In this document: positions 1 to 8,968 of the stretch, in pieces
How positions within the stretch are numbered: position 1 is the first letter of the stretch
Layout of the letters: the number at the start of each line of letters is the position of its first letter
From: an uncultured Actinomycetes bacterium
GTDB taxonomy: Bacteria; Actinomycetota; Actinomycetes; Nanopelagicales; Nanopelagicaceae
Direction: 5' to 3'
Assembly: GCA_903873185.1 (NCBI GenBank)
Contig: CAIQNN010000009.1
Location: forward strand, 1-34,724
Length of the DNA stretch: 34,724 nt
Position numbers and translations under genes: made by a program
The notes under the pieces: generated by a model
The model's input: the letters and a program-made list of their open reading frames with translations, nothing else
Told to the model about the DNA's origin: nothing
Databases searched by the model: none

Positions 1-435
1 CCAGTTATTTGGTGGTTCGTTACCGTCAACACCGCGTCCATCGTAAAAATGAAAGCGAGCGCGTTCGCGCGATCCTGGCTCTGAATGCAGGGCTGCTTGA
101 AACCAAATGTGATCACTAGAGAAATGATTTGGAACGATATCGAAAATAATGCGAATTCCGATTTCGTGAGCGGCAGCAATTAGCGCTTCGGCGTTTGCTA
201 GCGTTCCAAATCTGGGATCTACTTCGCGCGGATCTGCTACGTCGTAGCCGCCATCGCGGTTAGGCGAACGATAAAAGGGGCTAAGCCAAATGGCATCAAT
301 CCCCAAGTTCTTTAGGTAGGGCAACCCTTGAACTACACCTGCAAGGTCGCCCTCGCCATCTCCGTTTGTATCTTTGAATGAGCGCGGGTAGATCTGATAA
401 ATCGCGGCATCTCGCCACCATGCTTGTGAGGACAT
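1..435 (-). CDS. GH13 alpha-glucosidase, N-terminal part (runs off window)
   Basis: The reverse strand is open for 145 codons from ATG at 435 to the window edge, so the gene is cut off rather than broken. The N-terminus has the family-13 start: WWRDAAIYQIYPRSF at residues 6-20, then NGDGEGDLAG, then a barrel strand reading IDAIWLSPFY and the conserved IIFDIVPNH near residue 100. This arrangement is typical of oligo-1,6-glucosidase/alpha-glucosidase (trehalose synthase and sucrose isomerase share it), which hydrolyses alpha-glucosidic bonds of short maltodextrins in the cytoplasm. The catalytic Asp/Glu lie beyond the window, so specificity cannot be read. No signal peptide is seen. There is no Shine-Dalgarno; TAGACT lies at 448-443 with 7 nt to the ATG, which suggests a leaderless transcript. 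Confidence 0.93.
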   Translation of the reverse strand, partial: MSSQAWWRDAAIYQIYPRSFKDTNGDGEGDLAGVVQGLPYLKNLGIDAIWLSPFYRSPNRDGGYDVADPREVDPRFGTLANAEALIAAAHEIGIRIIFDIVPNHFSSDHIWFQAALHSEPGSRERARFHFYDGRGVDGNEPPNNW

Positions 436-479
436 GGTGACGAGTCTAAAGCAAGCGTCCTGAAATGGCTTTAGTCAGT

Positions 480-1595
480 TTAATTCGATGGCGCGGAGCC
501 CAAGACGATGGTAAATACCTTGGTGCCGCCGGTTGGAAGCGTTGCCGTCACTGAAACTGTCGAACCTGGCTTGTAGGCCCGGATTCGAACAATCGCTTCA
601 ACGTAATCGGCCAGCTTTGCAGAATCAATTTGGGTGATGATCGAACCAATTGGAAGTCCGGCCTTCTCAGCACCGTAGCCAGGGGTAATGGCAGCTACTT
701 TTGCGCCCTTGCCGGTGTATGTCTGATCGAAAGAGACACCTAGAACTGGGCGAGTAGATTTTCCGGTGGTAATGATTTCGTTGATGACCCGTTGTGCCTC
801 ATTAAACGGAATCGCAAAACCCAAACCAATACTGCCAGTCGAAGATGTACTAGAACCCAACGAGGCGATGGCCGAGTTAATCCCAACAATGCGCCCAGAA
901 GAATCAGTAAGTGGGCCGCCAGAGTTTCCAGGATTAATCGCAGCGTCAGTTTGAATAGCATCGATATATGACTCGGAGCCAGTGCTTCCCGTTATAACTG
1001 GACGATTTAGTGAGGAGACGATTCCGGCCGTGACCGTGTGGGCTAAACCAAGAGGGGAGCCAAAGGCAATAACTTGATCGCCAATGCTGATCGAAGACGA
1101 ATCACCATATGCAATAACTGGTTCATTGCCGATATTAATCTTTAAAACAGCTAAGTCATAAATTGCATCGCGCCCAACAATCGTGGCTGGAACGGTATCG
1201 CCATTATTTAGATCCACGGAGATTGTTCCGGTGCCAGTGGCAGCGGCATCAATAACGTGATTGTTGGTAACGATATAACTGGAAGTTGCATCGGTCTTAT
1301 AAATTGAACCAGAGCCAGTGTCGCCACCACCTGGGATGGTGACATTTACGGAGACCACTGAAGGCGAAACTTTTTGCACCGTTGTCTTGATGGAGCCCGA
1401 ACCCACCGAACCAAGATCAACAGCCGTTCGAGTTTTGGCGCAAGTACCATCGGCGGAGGCATAGAGGGCTTGGGTCCGATTATCCATACAGGCTTTCACA
1501 ACCGGACCGCTGAAGGTGCCGGCTACTGCGACCCCACCAACGACAGTCGCACCTAAAACAAACCCAATTAATACTTTAGCGACGGTACTTCGCAT
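480..1595 (-). CDS. HtrA/DegP-like trypsin-family serine protease with PDZ domain
   Basis: 371 residues. A single N-terminal hydrophobic helix (about residues 7-28) acts as signal anchor or signal peptide. A short Cys-containing segment (CMDNRTQALYASADGTCAK, about 36-54) follows and then the S1C protease domain. The catalytic triad is visible: His113 in TNNHVID, Asp147 in YDLAVLKI and Ser225 in NPGNSGGPL. A PDZ domain fills about 283-365 (PVLGVSF, AGLPIGSIITQID). The protein should act outside the membrane in envelope protein quality control. A start with GGAGAG 7-8 nt upstream supports ATG at 1595. It is divergent from the acetyltransferase gene and precedes the GH13 gene by 44 nt on the same strand; the GH13 gene seems to have its own promoter. 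Confidence 0.95.
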   Translation of the reverse strand: MRSTVAKVLIGFVLGATVVGGVAVAGTFSGPVVKACMDNRTQALYASADGTCAKTRTAVDLGSVGSGSIKTTVQKVSPSVVSVNVTIPGGGDTGSGSIYKTDATSSYIVTNNHVIDAAATGTGTISVDLNNGDTVPATIVGRDAIYDLAVLKINIGNEPVIAYGDSSSISIGDQVIAFGSPLGLAHTVTAGIVSSLNRPVITGSTGSESYIDAIQTDAAINPGNSGGPLTDSSGRIVGINSAIASLGSSTSSTGSIGLGFAIPFNEAQRVINEIITTGKSTRPVLGVSFDQTYTGKGAKVAAITPGYGAEKAGLPIGSIITQIDSAKLADYVEAIVRIRAYKPGSTVSVTATLPTGGTKVFTIVLGSAPSN

Positions 1596-1703
1596 GAAAC
1601 TCTCCGTTCGATTTAATAGTCCCTGATTTTTATAGAACAGGGTTGAGATTCTAAATGGATTTTCTAAGAGTTAACTGAGAAAAGTGCAATACTTTGCCTA
1701 CAT

Positions 1704-2279
1704 ATGGAAGATCTCGACCTATTAATTCGCACTCCTCGCCTAGACCTCCACACCGTGACCCCCCGCGACTATGAACTCTTGGCCGTGGATCGGGCTGATT
1801 CAAAGCTCTGGCAGGGCCGTGGCTTCTCTAATCCTTATGGCCACTTAGTTGATGACCCCGGGCCACTGCCCTTTCGAATCCCTCGAATTGAAAAAGACCC
1901 GACCTTGGCTAAATATCTGCTTCGAATGGCGGTCTATCGCCCCACTAACGAGATCATTGGAAGTGCTGGTTTTCATGATGCCCCCGATAGCGAGGGAATG
2001 ATCGAAATCGGCTTGGGGCTCGTTCCAGAATTTCGCGGCCGAGGCTTAGCACAAGAGCTCCTGCATGGGATGTGGGGATGGGTCGTCGATGATCCCAAGG
2101 TGAAGGTTCTGAGGTACACCGTTTCACCCGAGAACGCACCATCTCAAGCAATCATCAAGAAGTTCGGTTTTACCTATCGTGGCCAGCAAATTGATGAAGA
2201 GGACGGACCCGAAGATATATTCGAAATGAGCGCCAATCAATATCGACTAAAATTCCGAAATGGCAGCGTTGCTGAGTAA
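1704..2279 (+). CDS. GNAT-family N-acetyltransferase
   Basis: 191 residues with the RimJ/RimL-type GNAT layout. LIRTPRLDLHTVTPRDYELL is at the start. The acetyl-CoA-binding strand and loop are at about 100-122 (GMIEIGLGLVPEFRGRGLAQELLHG; the RGRGLA turn is motif A), and a late SPENAPSQAIIKKFGF segment near 140-156 is typical of the family. It transfers an acetyl group to an amine; the acceptor cannot be inferred. No Shine-Dalgarno precedes ATG at 1704. A TACTTT box at 1690-1695 lies 8 nt before it, fitting a leaderless start. The last 20 nt overlap the start of the following MFS gene, so the two are probably co-translated. Confidence 0.9.
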   Translation: MEDLDLLIRTPRLDLHTVTPRDYELLAVDRADSKLWQGRGFSNPYGHLVDDPGPLPFRIPRIEKDPTLAKYLLRMAVYRPTNEIIGSAGFHDAPDSEGMIEIGLGLVPEFRGRGLAQELLHGMWGWVVDDPKVKVLRYTVSPENAPSQAIIKKFGFTYRGQQIDEEDGPEDIFEMSANQYRLKFRNGSVAE

Positions 2280-3520
2280 CTTAAATCTGCGAGAGCGCAT
2301 TCGCAAAGCCCTGCCTAATTCACAAGTCCTCAAAGTGATGTCAATTAGCACCTTCATTAATACTTTCGGTAATGGTCTTTTTTTTTACGATAGAAATTAT
2401 CTTTCTGACTAGGTCTGTCGGTTTAACCCCTCACCAGGTTGGATTTGGATTCACTCTCGCTGCGCTCTGTGCCTTCCCGATGAGCCTCCCAGCCGGGCAG
2501 ATCGCACATCGAATTAACATCAGGAAGTTTGTGGCCGTTTCGCAAACTCTTCAAGGTATTGCTGCTGCCTCATTTATTTTCATTCACAGTTTTTCAGCAT
2601 TCTTGATGTTGACAATCTCGGTCGAAATTCTGGTTTCCTTCACTCAAACATTTCGCATGGTCTTGATTAACCAAGTCGGGGGTGCAGGAGAGGAGAGAGT
2701 TAGTTTCCGCGCTTACCAGCGAGCAGTCACCAACTTAGGTATCGGTATGGGCACCGCTTTTGCTGGTATTGCCTTAATCATGGACACCCATGCCGGTTAT
2801 GCAACCATCGTTGTTATCAACGGAATTACCTTCATAATTGCTGCTTTAGTCTTTCTTAAAGTGCCGTACACCGGGTCTGAAAAGATTGACGAGGAGCCCC
2901 AAGTCGGTGACCGGTTCATTGCCTTAAAGGACAAAAAATACATCTCAGCCATGCTGCTCAATGCCATTTATTCCAGCCATTTTATTATTCAAGGAGTGGC
3001 GCTTCCGCTGTGGATCATCAGATATACCAAAGCTCCACATTGGACGATTTCTGTTGTCTTTCTGATAAACACGATCGCTTGTGTGTTTTTTTCAGTACGA
3101 GCCAGCAAGGGCACCAGCAATGTTGTGGTTGCATCGAAAGTTTTCTTCAAAGCAGGGCTATTCGTGGCTGCGGCCTGTGCTTTATATGCACTTGCGCAAG
3201 GAGCGAGCGTGTGGGCAGCATGCGGATTATTGTTTGTGGGAATGGGTCTTCACACCGTGGGCGAACTCTTGGGTTCAGCCGCTGGCTGGGGATTGGGTTT
3301 TGGACTAGCCGACGAGCGCTATCAAGGGCAATATCAAGGCATCTGGCAAATGAGTTGGAGCTTAGGTGGCATTGCAGGTCCGGCCCTCATCACGGCTGCG
3401 GTGGTAGATCTTCATAAAGTTGGTTGGTTAATTCTCGGCGTCGTCTTTACCGTTTCAACTTTCCTCTTCATCCCGTTGGTTAAATCAATGAAGAATCGTC
3501 ACCACTCACATCTTGCTTAA
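2260..3520 (+). CDS. MFS transporter with 5' frame interrupted at a T9 run
   Basis: The protein is a 12-helix major facilitator type. Only the part from 2372 (382 residues) is open in one frame. The missing N-terminus is present upstream in another frame: ATG at 2260, inside the end of the acetyltransferase gene, reads MAALLSNLNLRERIRKAL and on through FINTFGNGL. That last piece matches the TM1 start of the neighbouring MFS protein (SAVGNGL). It then hits a run of nine T at 2378-2386 and stops at 2412. Dropping one T joins FGNGL to FFTIEIIFL and restores a normal TM1. Loop 2-3 has the LPAGQIAHRINIRK variant of motif A. The run could be a sequencing or assembly slip, a phase-variable tract, or a transcriptional slippage site. 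If only the 2372 start were used, TM1 would lack its beginning. The 3' end overlaps the opposing MFS gene by 41 nt. Substrate unknown. Confidence 0.8.
2378..2386 (+). repeat. T9 homopolymer at the frame break of the MFS gene
   Basis: Nine consecutive T follow GGTC. With nine, the reading frame from 2260 ends 26 nt beyond the run (stop codon 2410-2412). With eight, it joins the 382-residue frame without any stop. This position is exactly where the two halves of the MFS protein meet. Confidence 0.9.
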
Positions 3521-4730
3521 GCGGAACAAATTGCATGTTGCGGACGTCGGCAAATGCCAGCGTGCCGATCGCAATAACTAAACTTAAAGCTGCCCCGATT
3601 TCCAAACTTCTGGTTATTCCAATCGAGTTTGCAAGCGGCGCGGCGATTGCCAAGCCAATCGGCCGGAACATCATCGATCCCATCGCATCGAAGGAAGAAA
3701 CCCTTGAAAGGGATTCGCGCGGAACCAATCGTTGCAGTGCGGTAGACCAGATAGTTCCCCAGAGATCCAACGTGATACCCCAAAGGAAAGCGCAAAAGGC
3801 AATGAAGGTTAATGATCGCGGCGCCGCCATTGACCACAAGTAAAGTGAAACTGAGCAAGTTAAAATCATTAGCACCCGCATTGGGTATTTGAATTTGACG
3901 CGCATTGCTATGAGTGAACCGCAAACAAAACCAATGGATTCGGCGGTCAGAACGAAGGCCCAAGATTTCGGGCCATTGAAGTGTTTTAGGGCTATCAGCG
4001 GGCCCAACACATTCTCGCCAGCTGCCCAACACATGACTATTAGGGAGAACCCAGCCACAATTACAACAATCCAGCGAAAAGAGAGAAAGACTTTCCAGCC
4101 ATGCTTTAGATCATCGAGCATACTGTCTTCATTCTTGGCTCGCGCTGGAACAATATGTCTGAAGCTGTAGACCAACGCGCCAGCGACCAAGAAGGTTCCA
4201 GCATCAATTCCTAAAGCAATCGTGCTCCCGTAGGCGCTAACTAAGAAGCCAGCGATAGCCGCACCTGCTATAGCTGAAACATTAGAAATAAAGTTATTGA
4301 CGGCATTGCCTTTTTGCAGCGCCTCTTCTGGCAAAATCGCCGGCAGCACGCCAGAAAAAGCGGGCCACCAAATCCCCCACATAATTCCAAAATTAATATT
4401 TACGACCAGCATTAGCCAAAGCGGAACGTTGCCGGTTGCGAAAAAGCCAACCTGAACAAATAGCCCAATTGCCCCCCACGTATCGCATAGTCCGACCATT
4501 CGAACTCGGCCATATTTATCTGCTAACACGCCACCAAATGGACTCATGACAATCATGGCCAAAGTTGAAGACCCAAGTACCAATCCAAGTTCAGTAGCGC
4601 TGCCATTTTTTAAATGCAGAATTCCAAAAGCCAACGCAACGGGGGAGATGCCATTGCCGAAATTTGAGATGAATCGACTCAGGTAAAACCTTTTGACATA
4701 GCGATAGCCAAAAAGCTCTTTAAGCGTCAT
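3480..4730 (-). CDS. MFS transporter (MFS_3/EntS-like)
   Basis: 416 residues with about 12 hydrophobic segments. The first reads NFGNGISPVALAFGILHL, and loop 2-3 carries the motif-A-like GGVLADKYGRVRMV (about 65-78). Helix 4/5 residues such as NAVNNFISNVSAIAGAAIAG are typical of the MFS_3 group that includes enterobactin exporter EntS and macrolide efflux proteins. A drug or metabolite exporter of the plasma membrane is the natural reading; the substrate is not deducible. It is the last gene of the minus-strand operon, starting 2 nt after the amidase stop (TAG TC ATG) with no Shine-Dalgarno of its own, so translation is probably coupled. Its last 41 nt are antisense to the end of the preceding plus-strand MFS gene. 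Confidence 0.9.
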   Translation of the reverse strand: MTLKELFGYRYVKRFYLSRFISNFGNGISPVALAFGILHLKNGSATELGLVLGSSTLAMIVMSPFGGVLADKYGRVRMVGLCDTWGAIGLFVQVGFFATGNVPLWLMLVVNINFGIMWGIWWPAFSGVLPAILPEEALQKGNAVNNFISNVSAIAGAAIAGFLVSAYGSTIALGIDAGTFLVAGALVYSFRHIVPARAKNEDSMLDDLKHGWKVFLSFRWIVVIVAGFSLIVMCWAAGENVLGPLIALKHFNGPKSWAFVLTAESIGFVCGSLIAMRVKFKYPMRVLMILTCSVSLYLWSMAAPRSLTFIAFCAFLWGITLDLWGTIWSTALQRLVPRESLSRVSSFDAMGSMMFRPIGLAIAAPLANSIGITRSLEIGAALSLVIAIGTLAFADVRNMQFVPLKQDVSGDDSSLI

Positions 4731-4732
4731 GA

Positions 4733-6145
4733 CTACTTCCGAAATGTAGGAATGAGAACGCCAAGACCAAGAGCGGACTCGATCCGGGACATAGCTCGAA
4801 CTAAGTTGGCCTCGTCATTGCGCCGCGAAACAACTCCCATACCTACTGGCAGGCCATCGACTATCCCCATTGGTAGACATCCGATTGGAGTTCCAGCGAC
4901 CGAAGGGGCGGTAGTTATCCAACTTGCGGCGCCATAATCATCGCCGCCACCAAGATTACTCTTCCAAGATGGGGCGTAGGCGGCGCCAATTAAGAGGTCG
5001 ACGCCATCTAGAGCTTTAGCCAACGTGTTTTCGGCCCAAGCCAAATTCCGGGCACGAATCTCGCGGTAGGACTCGTTTCGACCACCAAGGGTAAGCGCTT
5101 GATCAAAGAGTTCTTGAGCGAAATATTCCATTTCAAAATCCGAATTAGCCAAATTGTATTCAACTACATCTCTTAAGGACTTTGCGCCCTCGCCATCCCG
5201 AGCCAATAGATAATCACCTAAATCATCATGTAGCTCGTGCATCAATACTTTGAACTCATCATCAGAAATACTTTCAGCGGGCTCCGGAATCTCCACTTCA
5301 ACGAGAACAATTCCACTCGCGCTCAAAAGAGATAGCGAATCTTCGAAACGAGCATTTGTCCCATCGTGCTTGGTTAACCAGCTACGAACTACGCCAATAC
5401 GTATTGGGTCTTGATTTTCAGCGGCGACAAGAAAGCCTGATTGCGCGGTCATAACCTCGAGCAATAGCGCTACATCTCGGACACTTCGTCCCATTGGGCC
5501 TGGTGAGTCTTGGCTAGAACTTATTGGAATCATCCCGTCTCTGGGAACTGATCCGACGGTTGGTTTAATACCAACACAACCATTAACTGAGGCCGGGCAA
5601 ACTATGGAGCCATCAGTCTCGCTTCCTACTACTAATGGAACAATGCCAGCAGCGACGGCTGCACCAGCTCCGGAAGAAGAACCGCCAGCACTGTGCGCAT
5701 GAATCCACGGATTAGCGGTCAAGCCGCCAACCGCGGACCACCCACTAGTTGATTTACTAGAACGGATATTTGCCCATTCTGAAAGATTGGTAGCGCCTAA
5801 AATGACTGCGCCCGCTTCACGGAGCCTGGTGACCAGGGTCGAATCACGTACCGTCGCACGACCAATTAAAGCTAACGATCCCGCCGTCGCCGGAAGGCCC
5901 AGCGCTTCAATATTGTCTTTAATTAGAATTGGTAATCCTTCTAACGGCCGAGATTTACCATCAATATCAATTGCCTGCGCCTGTTCAAGCGCATCTGCAT
6001 TTTGTGCCAGAACGGAATTGAGTTCGTAGCCTGATTGATCAATTGAATTTATTAGCTCGATAGCAGACTGAACTAGTTCCGCGGAAGTCGCTTCACCCGT
6101 GAGGACGCAAGCCCGGGCATCAATCGCTGAAGTAAATTGCCCCAT
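4733..6145 (-). CDS. Amidase-signature family amidase
   Basis: 470 residues, the usual length. The Ser-cisSer-Lys triad of the amidase signature family is complete: Lys76 in LPILIKDNI, cis-Ser156 in HSAGGSSSGAG and nucleophile Ser180 in SETDGSIVCPAS, followed by GCVGIKPTVG. It hydrolyses a carboxamide to acid and ammonia in the cytoplasm. GatA is unlikely because no gatB/gatC lie nearby and the C-terminus (PIGCLPMGIVDGLPVGMGVVSR) fits stand-alone amidases. The start codon shares one nucleotide with the stop of the upstream small membrane protein gene (TAATG), so the pair is translationally coupled within a four-gene operon with two MFS transporters. The coupling suggests that the amide substrate or product crosses the membrane. 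Confidence 0.94.
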   Translation of the reverse strand: MGQFTSAIDARACVLTGEATSAELVQSAIELINSIDQSGYELNSVLAQNADALEQAQAIDIDGKSRPLEGLPILIKDNIEALGLPATAGSLALIGRATVRDSTLVTRLREAGAVILGATNLSEWANIRSSKSTSGWSAVGGLTANPWIHAHSAGGSSSGAGAAVAAGIVPLVVGSETDGSIVCPASVNGCVGIKPTVGSVPRDGMIPISSSQDSPGPMGRSVRDVALLLEVMTAQSGFLVAAENQDPIRIGVVRSWLTKHDGTNARFEDSLSLLSASGIVLVEVEIPEPAESISDDEFKVLMHELHDDLGDYLLARDGEGAKSLRDVVEYNLANSDFEMEYFAQELFDQALTLGGRNESYREIRARNLAWAENTLAKALDGVDLLIGAAYAPSWKSNLGGGDDYGAASWITTAPSVAGTPIGCLPMGIVDGLPVGMGVVSRRNDEANLVRAMSRIESALGLGVLIPTFRK

Positions 6146-6537
6146 TATTTTTTGTTACCTTCAAAATCTTGAAGTAGCTGTTTCATCTCTTTCGCAATCT
6201 CCTTCAATTCAATCAATTCTTGCTTGGCAATTTCGCGAGCCTCTTTAGCGAGTTCAAACTCACCCAAGCTCGCGGTATGAGTCTCGGTAATTTTCTGTTC
6301 TACCGAGACCGAAGCGACATTCTGCCCCACCATTATTATTGACAGCAAAACCAACTGCAGGAAGGTTTGAGCTACCCAAGCGACGATCGTGATTGCATCA
6401 CCGGACTTAAGAGCCGCAGGTAGCGATATCAGGGCAATCGCAGCAAAGGCATAAGCGCACCACATGGTGGCGACACCAGAAGTTATCTTGGCTGCCAATT
6501 TGGTATTGAAATCAGTCACTTTGCTCACGCGACCCAT
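6145..6537 (-). CDS. Small two-helix membrane protein, DUF1003-like, with C-terminal coiled coil
   Basis: 130 residues. Two hydrophobic helices lie at about 22-44 (VATMWCAYAFAAIALISLP) and 50-73 (IVAWVAQTFLQLVLLSIIMV), followed by the GQN motif and a charged helical tail (about 92-125, rich in Glu, Lys and Leu) likely to form a coiled coil. The WIAQTFLQ...IIMxGQN pattern resembles DUF1003-type proteins of unknown function; I recognise the pattern from memory only. It lies 14 nt after the MFS gene and overlaps the amidase gene by 1 nt, so it is the second gene of the operon. No clear Shine-Dalgarno precedes ATG at 6537. Confidence 0.82.
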   Translation of the reverse strand: MGRVSKVTDFNTKLAAKITSGVATMWCAYAFAAIALISLPAALKSGDAITIVAWVAQTFLQLVLLSIIMVGQNVASVSVEQKITETHTASLGEFELAKEAREIAKQELIELKEIAKEMKQLLQDFEGNKK

Positions 6538-6551
6538 ACTAAAGCAACCGT

Positions 6552-7778
6552 CTAGATTGAACTATCTAATTGGCTTACTGGACGCTCCGGAATCTTTAGT
6601 CGCAGCGCAAAGGTCGCCACCAGTCCTAATCCCACAATCAAGATCTTGATCCAGAGCCAATGAAGGTGTGCGCCCAGGAGAGTGCCGGCCATTGCGGGAC
6701 CCATGATCAGGGCAAATTGCCAAGCATTTCCGGCGGCGGCGTTATAGCGACCTCTTAGGTGGTCGGGCGCTAGCTGATTCACGATCGACGGTAGCGAAGG
6801 CGACCAGAACATTTCACCGAAGCTAAAGATGACCTGACAGAGAATCACCATTATTAAGGCAATATTTGTGAAGAGGCCAGCGAAGCTCAGAGTCAACCAG
6901 GCTAAGGCCCAAAATGAAGCAGCCACTGCCATCGCTTTGCCGCGATGCATGTGCTCAATTTTTCGAATTACCCACAGCTGGAAAATCGCAATAATCATCG
7001 TGTTGGCGGCGTACGCCCATGCGATATGTGAGGGTGGAAGCTTGGCAACCGTTGTTGAAAATGCTGCGAACCCAACTTCCAATTGGCTATATCCAAAGAG
7101 AATCGCGAAAAGGGCAACAAACCAGATCTTCACAAAGGTGCGATCGGCGATGACATCCTTCCAACCACCTTCAAGTTTCTTATTTTCTGCCCGCTCCTCT
7201 TTATTACGATGACCGGCGCCTTTAAGAGTTAGAACCACGAAAAGATAAACGATGTAAGAGGCGCCATCGCCCCAATAAAGATGTTCGAATGTTCTTGCGT
7301 TGTGTAATGAAATAACACTCGAGGAGATCAATCCGCCAACACCTAAACCTAAATTCATAACGGCAAATTGAGAGCCATAAACTCGTTCTCGCAAGTGATC
7401 GGGCGTTAGTTCGGTATTTATAGCTCCTTGTGCTGGCCACATGCCGGATTGTCCCCACGAACAAATTGTTATGACAACCAAGGCGCTGGCCGCGGAGTGA
7501 ACTCTACTTAGGCTGGCATAGCCAATTCCGGAAACTACCAGAGAGAACATTAAGACCGGCTTTGGACCCCAATGGTCGATCATATTTCCGACCAATGGTG
7601 AAATCGCCAACGAAGCTAGGGCTCCGTATCCGATAATAATTCCAGCTAGCGCCGAACTAATTCCACGAATGCTGTGGAAGTAGATAAAGAGGTAGGGCAA
7701 GACCAAGCCATTGCCAACTGCAGAAAGCGAGATGCCAAAGAGCATCACTCTTACTTTTGTGGGTAACCGGTTGGACAT
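6552..7778 (-). CDS. MFS transporter (MdtH/YajR-like drug-efflux type)
   Basis: 408 residues with 12 predicted helices. TM1 reads SAVGNGLVLPYLFIYFHSI, loop 2-3 has SPLVGNMIDHWGPKPVLM (motif A region) and helix 5 has GLGVGGLI. The second half has LPSIVNQLAPDHLRGRYNA, the MFS loop 8-9 equivalent. The family exports small molecules using the proton gradient; the cargo is unknown. It is the first gene of the four-gene operon. There is no Shine-Dalgarno; a TAGACT box at 7790-7785 sits 6 nt before the ATG, so the operon mRNA may be leaderless. Confidence 0.9.
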   Translation of the reverse strand: MSNRLPTKVRVMLFGISLSAVGNGLVLPYLFIYFHSIRGISSALAGIIIGYGALASLAISPLVGNMIDHWGPKPVLMFSLVVSGIGYASLSRVHSAASALVVITICSWGQSGMWPAQGAINTELTPDHLRERVYGSQFAVMNLGLGVGGLISSSVISLHNARTFEHLYWGDGASYIVYLFVVLTLKGAGHRNKEERAENKKLEGGWKDVIADRTFVKIWFVALFAILFGYSQLEVGFAAFSTTVAKLPPSHIAWAYAANTMIIAIFQLWVIRKIEHMHRGKAMAVAASFWALAWLTLSFAGLFTNIALIMVILCQVIFSFGEMFWSPSLPSIVNQLAPDHLRGRYNAAAGNAWQFALIMGPAMAGTLLGAHLHWLWIKILIVGLGLVATFALRLKIPERPVSQLDSSI

Positions 7779-7822
7779 TTGGTCAGTCTACTTAAGCAGC
7801 GGCTCCTGGGGTTGTTATATTT

Positions 7823-8932
7823 TTATGGCGGGCCTGCGCCTAAAAGCCATAGGGCACCGTAGCTCGCTGAAGCGATAAAAAAGAGTGAAAATATGAGCAA
7901 TAGGACTCTAGGTTGTAATTTTGCAATTCGAACTGCCAGTGGAATTAGAAGGCCAAAAGCTGGCAGAAGATATCTGGGCTTCGAGCCAAAATAGCTCGCG
8001 GTAGTGAGTGACATTAGAAGTATTGAGGAGGAATAAATTAGCAACGCTAGGGGCTGGCGATCTTTAATTGAGGATCGCAATAAGAGAATTAGGAACCCCA
8101 GGCCAACTAGAATTGAAAGCCCCGCAAGCAATGAATCGCTGGTCAGTAATTTCCAAAGCCACTGTAGGAAATTTAGACCGCCATCAAATCCATTTTTCCA
8201 GCCAGTAGCAACGTCAAAATAACCGAAGAGGCTTTTCTGTTGGTATCCAACTAAACCTAAGTAACCAACTAGACCCATTGGCGCAATTGCAATTGCTAGA
8301 TATGGACGTTCTTTCTTATAAATTGCACAAATTACGACCGCAGCTACAACTGCAATACCGATCGGACGGGTCAATCCAGCGCCAACTGCAAGAATTGCGG
8401 CCGGTATCCAATTCTTTTTTAAGATATGAAATAGCGCCCATGCCGCAAGCGCGGTAAATAGGGATTCGGAGTAAGCCATAGATTGCACAATTCCGACCGG
8501 AACCAACGCCCAGAGCATGGTTGTGATGAATGCGACGCGTTCACCGAATGTGAGTTCGACTGTTCGATAGATGCCAGCCGCAGCAATAATTGATGCGACC
8601 GCGCTAATAACTAACCCCGAATTAACAGCAGATAGCCGGGTAAAAAAATGAAGCAGGCGCTCAATGGCGGGAAAGAGTGGAAAAAAGGCGTAATCCGATA
8701 ATTGTCGACCGTCACTTGCGACAACGATGTGCCCATAGCCATGGTCAGCGATTCGCGAATACCACTGCGAATCCCAGCGGACCAAGACTGAATAAGCCGA
8801 ACGATTCTTGAGATTAGATATCGCAAACAGAACCAGAAGGATCGCTGCGCGAACTGCAACAAAGACCAGAAGTGCTTGGAGAAGTGATGCGGTTAGCGAG
8901 TTACGAGCAACCCTCGATTTCGCACTCACCAT
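7823..8932 (-). CDS. PIG-V-like mannosyltransferase, polytopic membrane protein
   Basis: 369 residues with about 9-10 hydrophobic helices. The luminal/extracytoplasmic loop after TM1 has the PIG-V (GT-C, mannosyltransferase) features RWDSQWYSRIADHGYG (about 53-68) and YAFFPLFPAIERLL (about 81-94); the Asp in RWDSQWY is the expected catalytic position. In actinobacteria such proteins use polyprenyl-phosphate-linked sugar to mannosylate envelope glycolipids or glycans. No partner gene is nearby. The ATG at 8932 follows a clear promoter with a 7-nt leader, described separately, so this is a leaderless gene with its own promoter inside the end of the E2 gene. Confidence 0.85.
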   Translation of the reverse strand: MVSAKSRVARNSLTASLLQALLVFVAVRAAILLVLFAISNLKNRSAYSVLVRWDSQWYSRIADHGYGHIVVASDGRQLSDYAFFPLFPAIERLLHFFTRLSAVNSGLVISAVASIIAAAGIYRTVELTFGERVAFITTMLWALVPVGIVQSMAYSESLFTALAAWALFHILKKNWIPAAILAVGAGLTRPIGIAVVAAVVICAIYKKERPYLAIAIAPMGLVGYLGLVGYQQKSLFGYFDVATGWKNGFDGGLNFLQWLWKLLTSDSLLAGLSILVGLGFLILLLRSSIKDRQPLALLIYSSSILLMSLTTASYFGSKPRYLLPAFGLLIPLAVRIAKLQPRVLLLIFSLFFIASASYGALWLLGAGPP

Positions 8933-8939
8933 AGCGATA

Positions 8940-8968
8940 ATTCTATTTCTTGGTTGCTAAACCACCAA
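8940..8968 (-). promoter_or_regulatory. Promoter of the PIG-V-like gene, leaderless
   Basis: On the minus strand TTGGTG (8968-8963) is followed by a 17-nt spacer and TAGAAT (8945-8940), then 7 nt to the ATG. The -35 box lies in the last codons and stop of the E2 gene. Confidence 0.6.

Noticed and set aside
1666-1680. AGAGTTAACTGAG upstream of the acetyltransferase gene as a further copy of the XRE-regulon motif
   Set aside because: Only the central GTTAAC and a few flanking bases match; this hexamer recurs by chance, including inside genes.
4733-6145. Calling the amidase GatA of the amidotransferase
   Set aside because: No gatB or gatC nearby, and the operon context is transport rather than translation.
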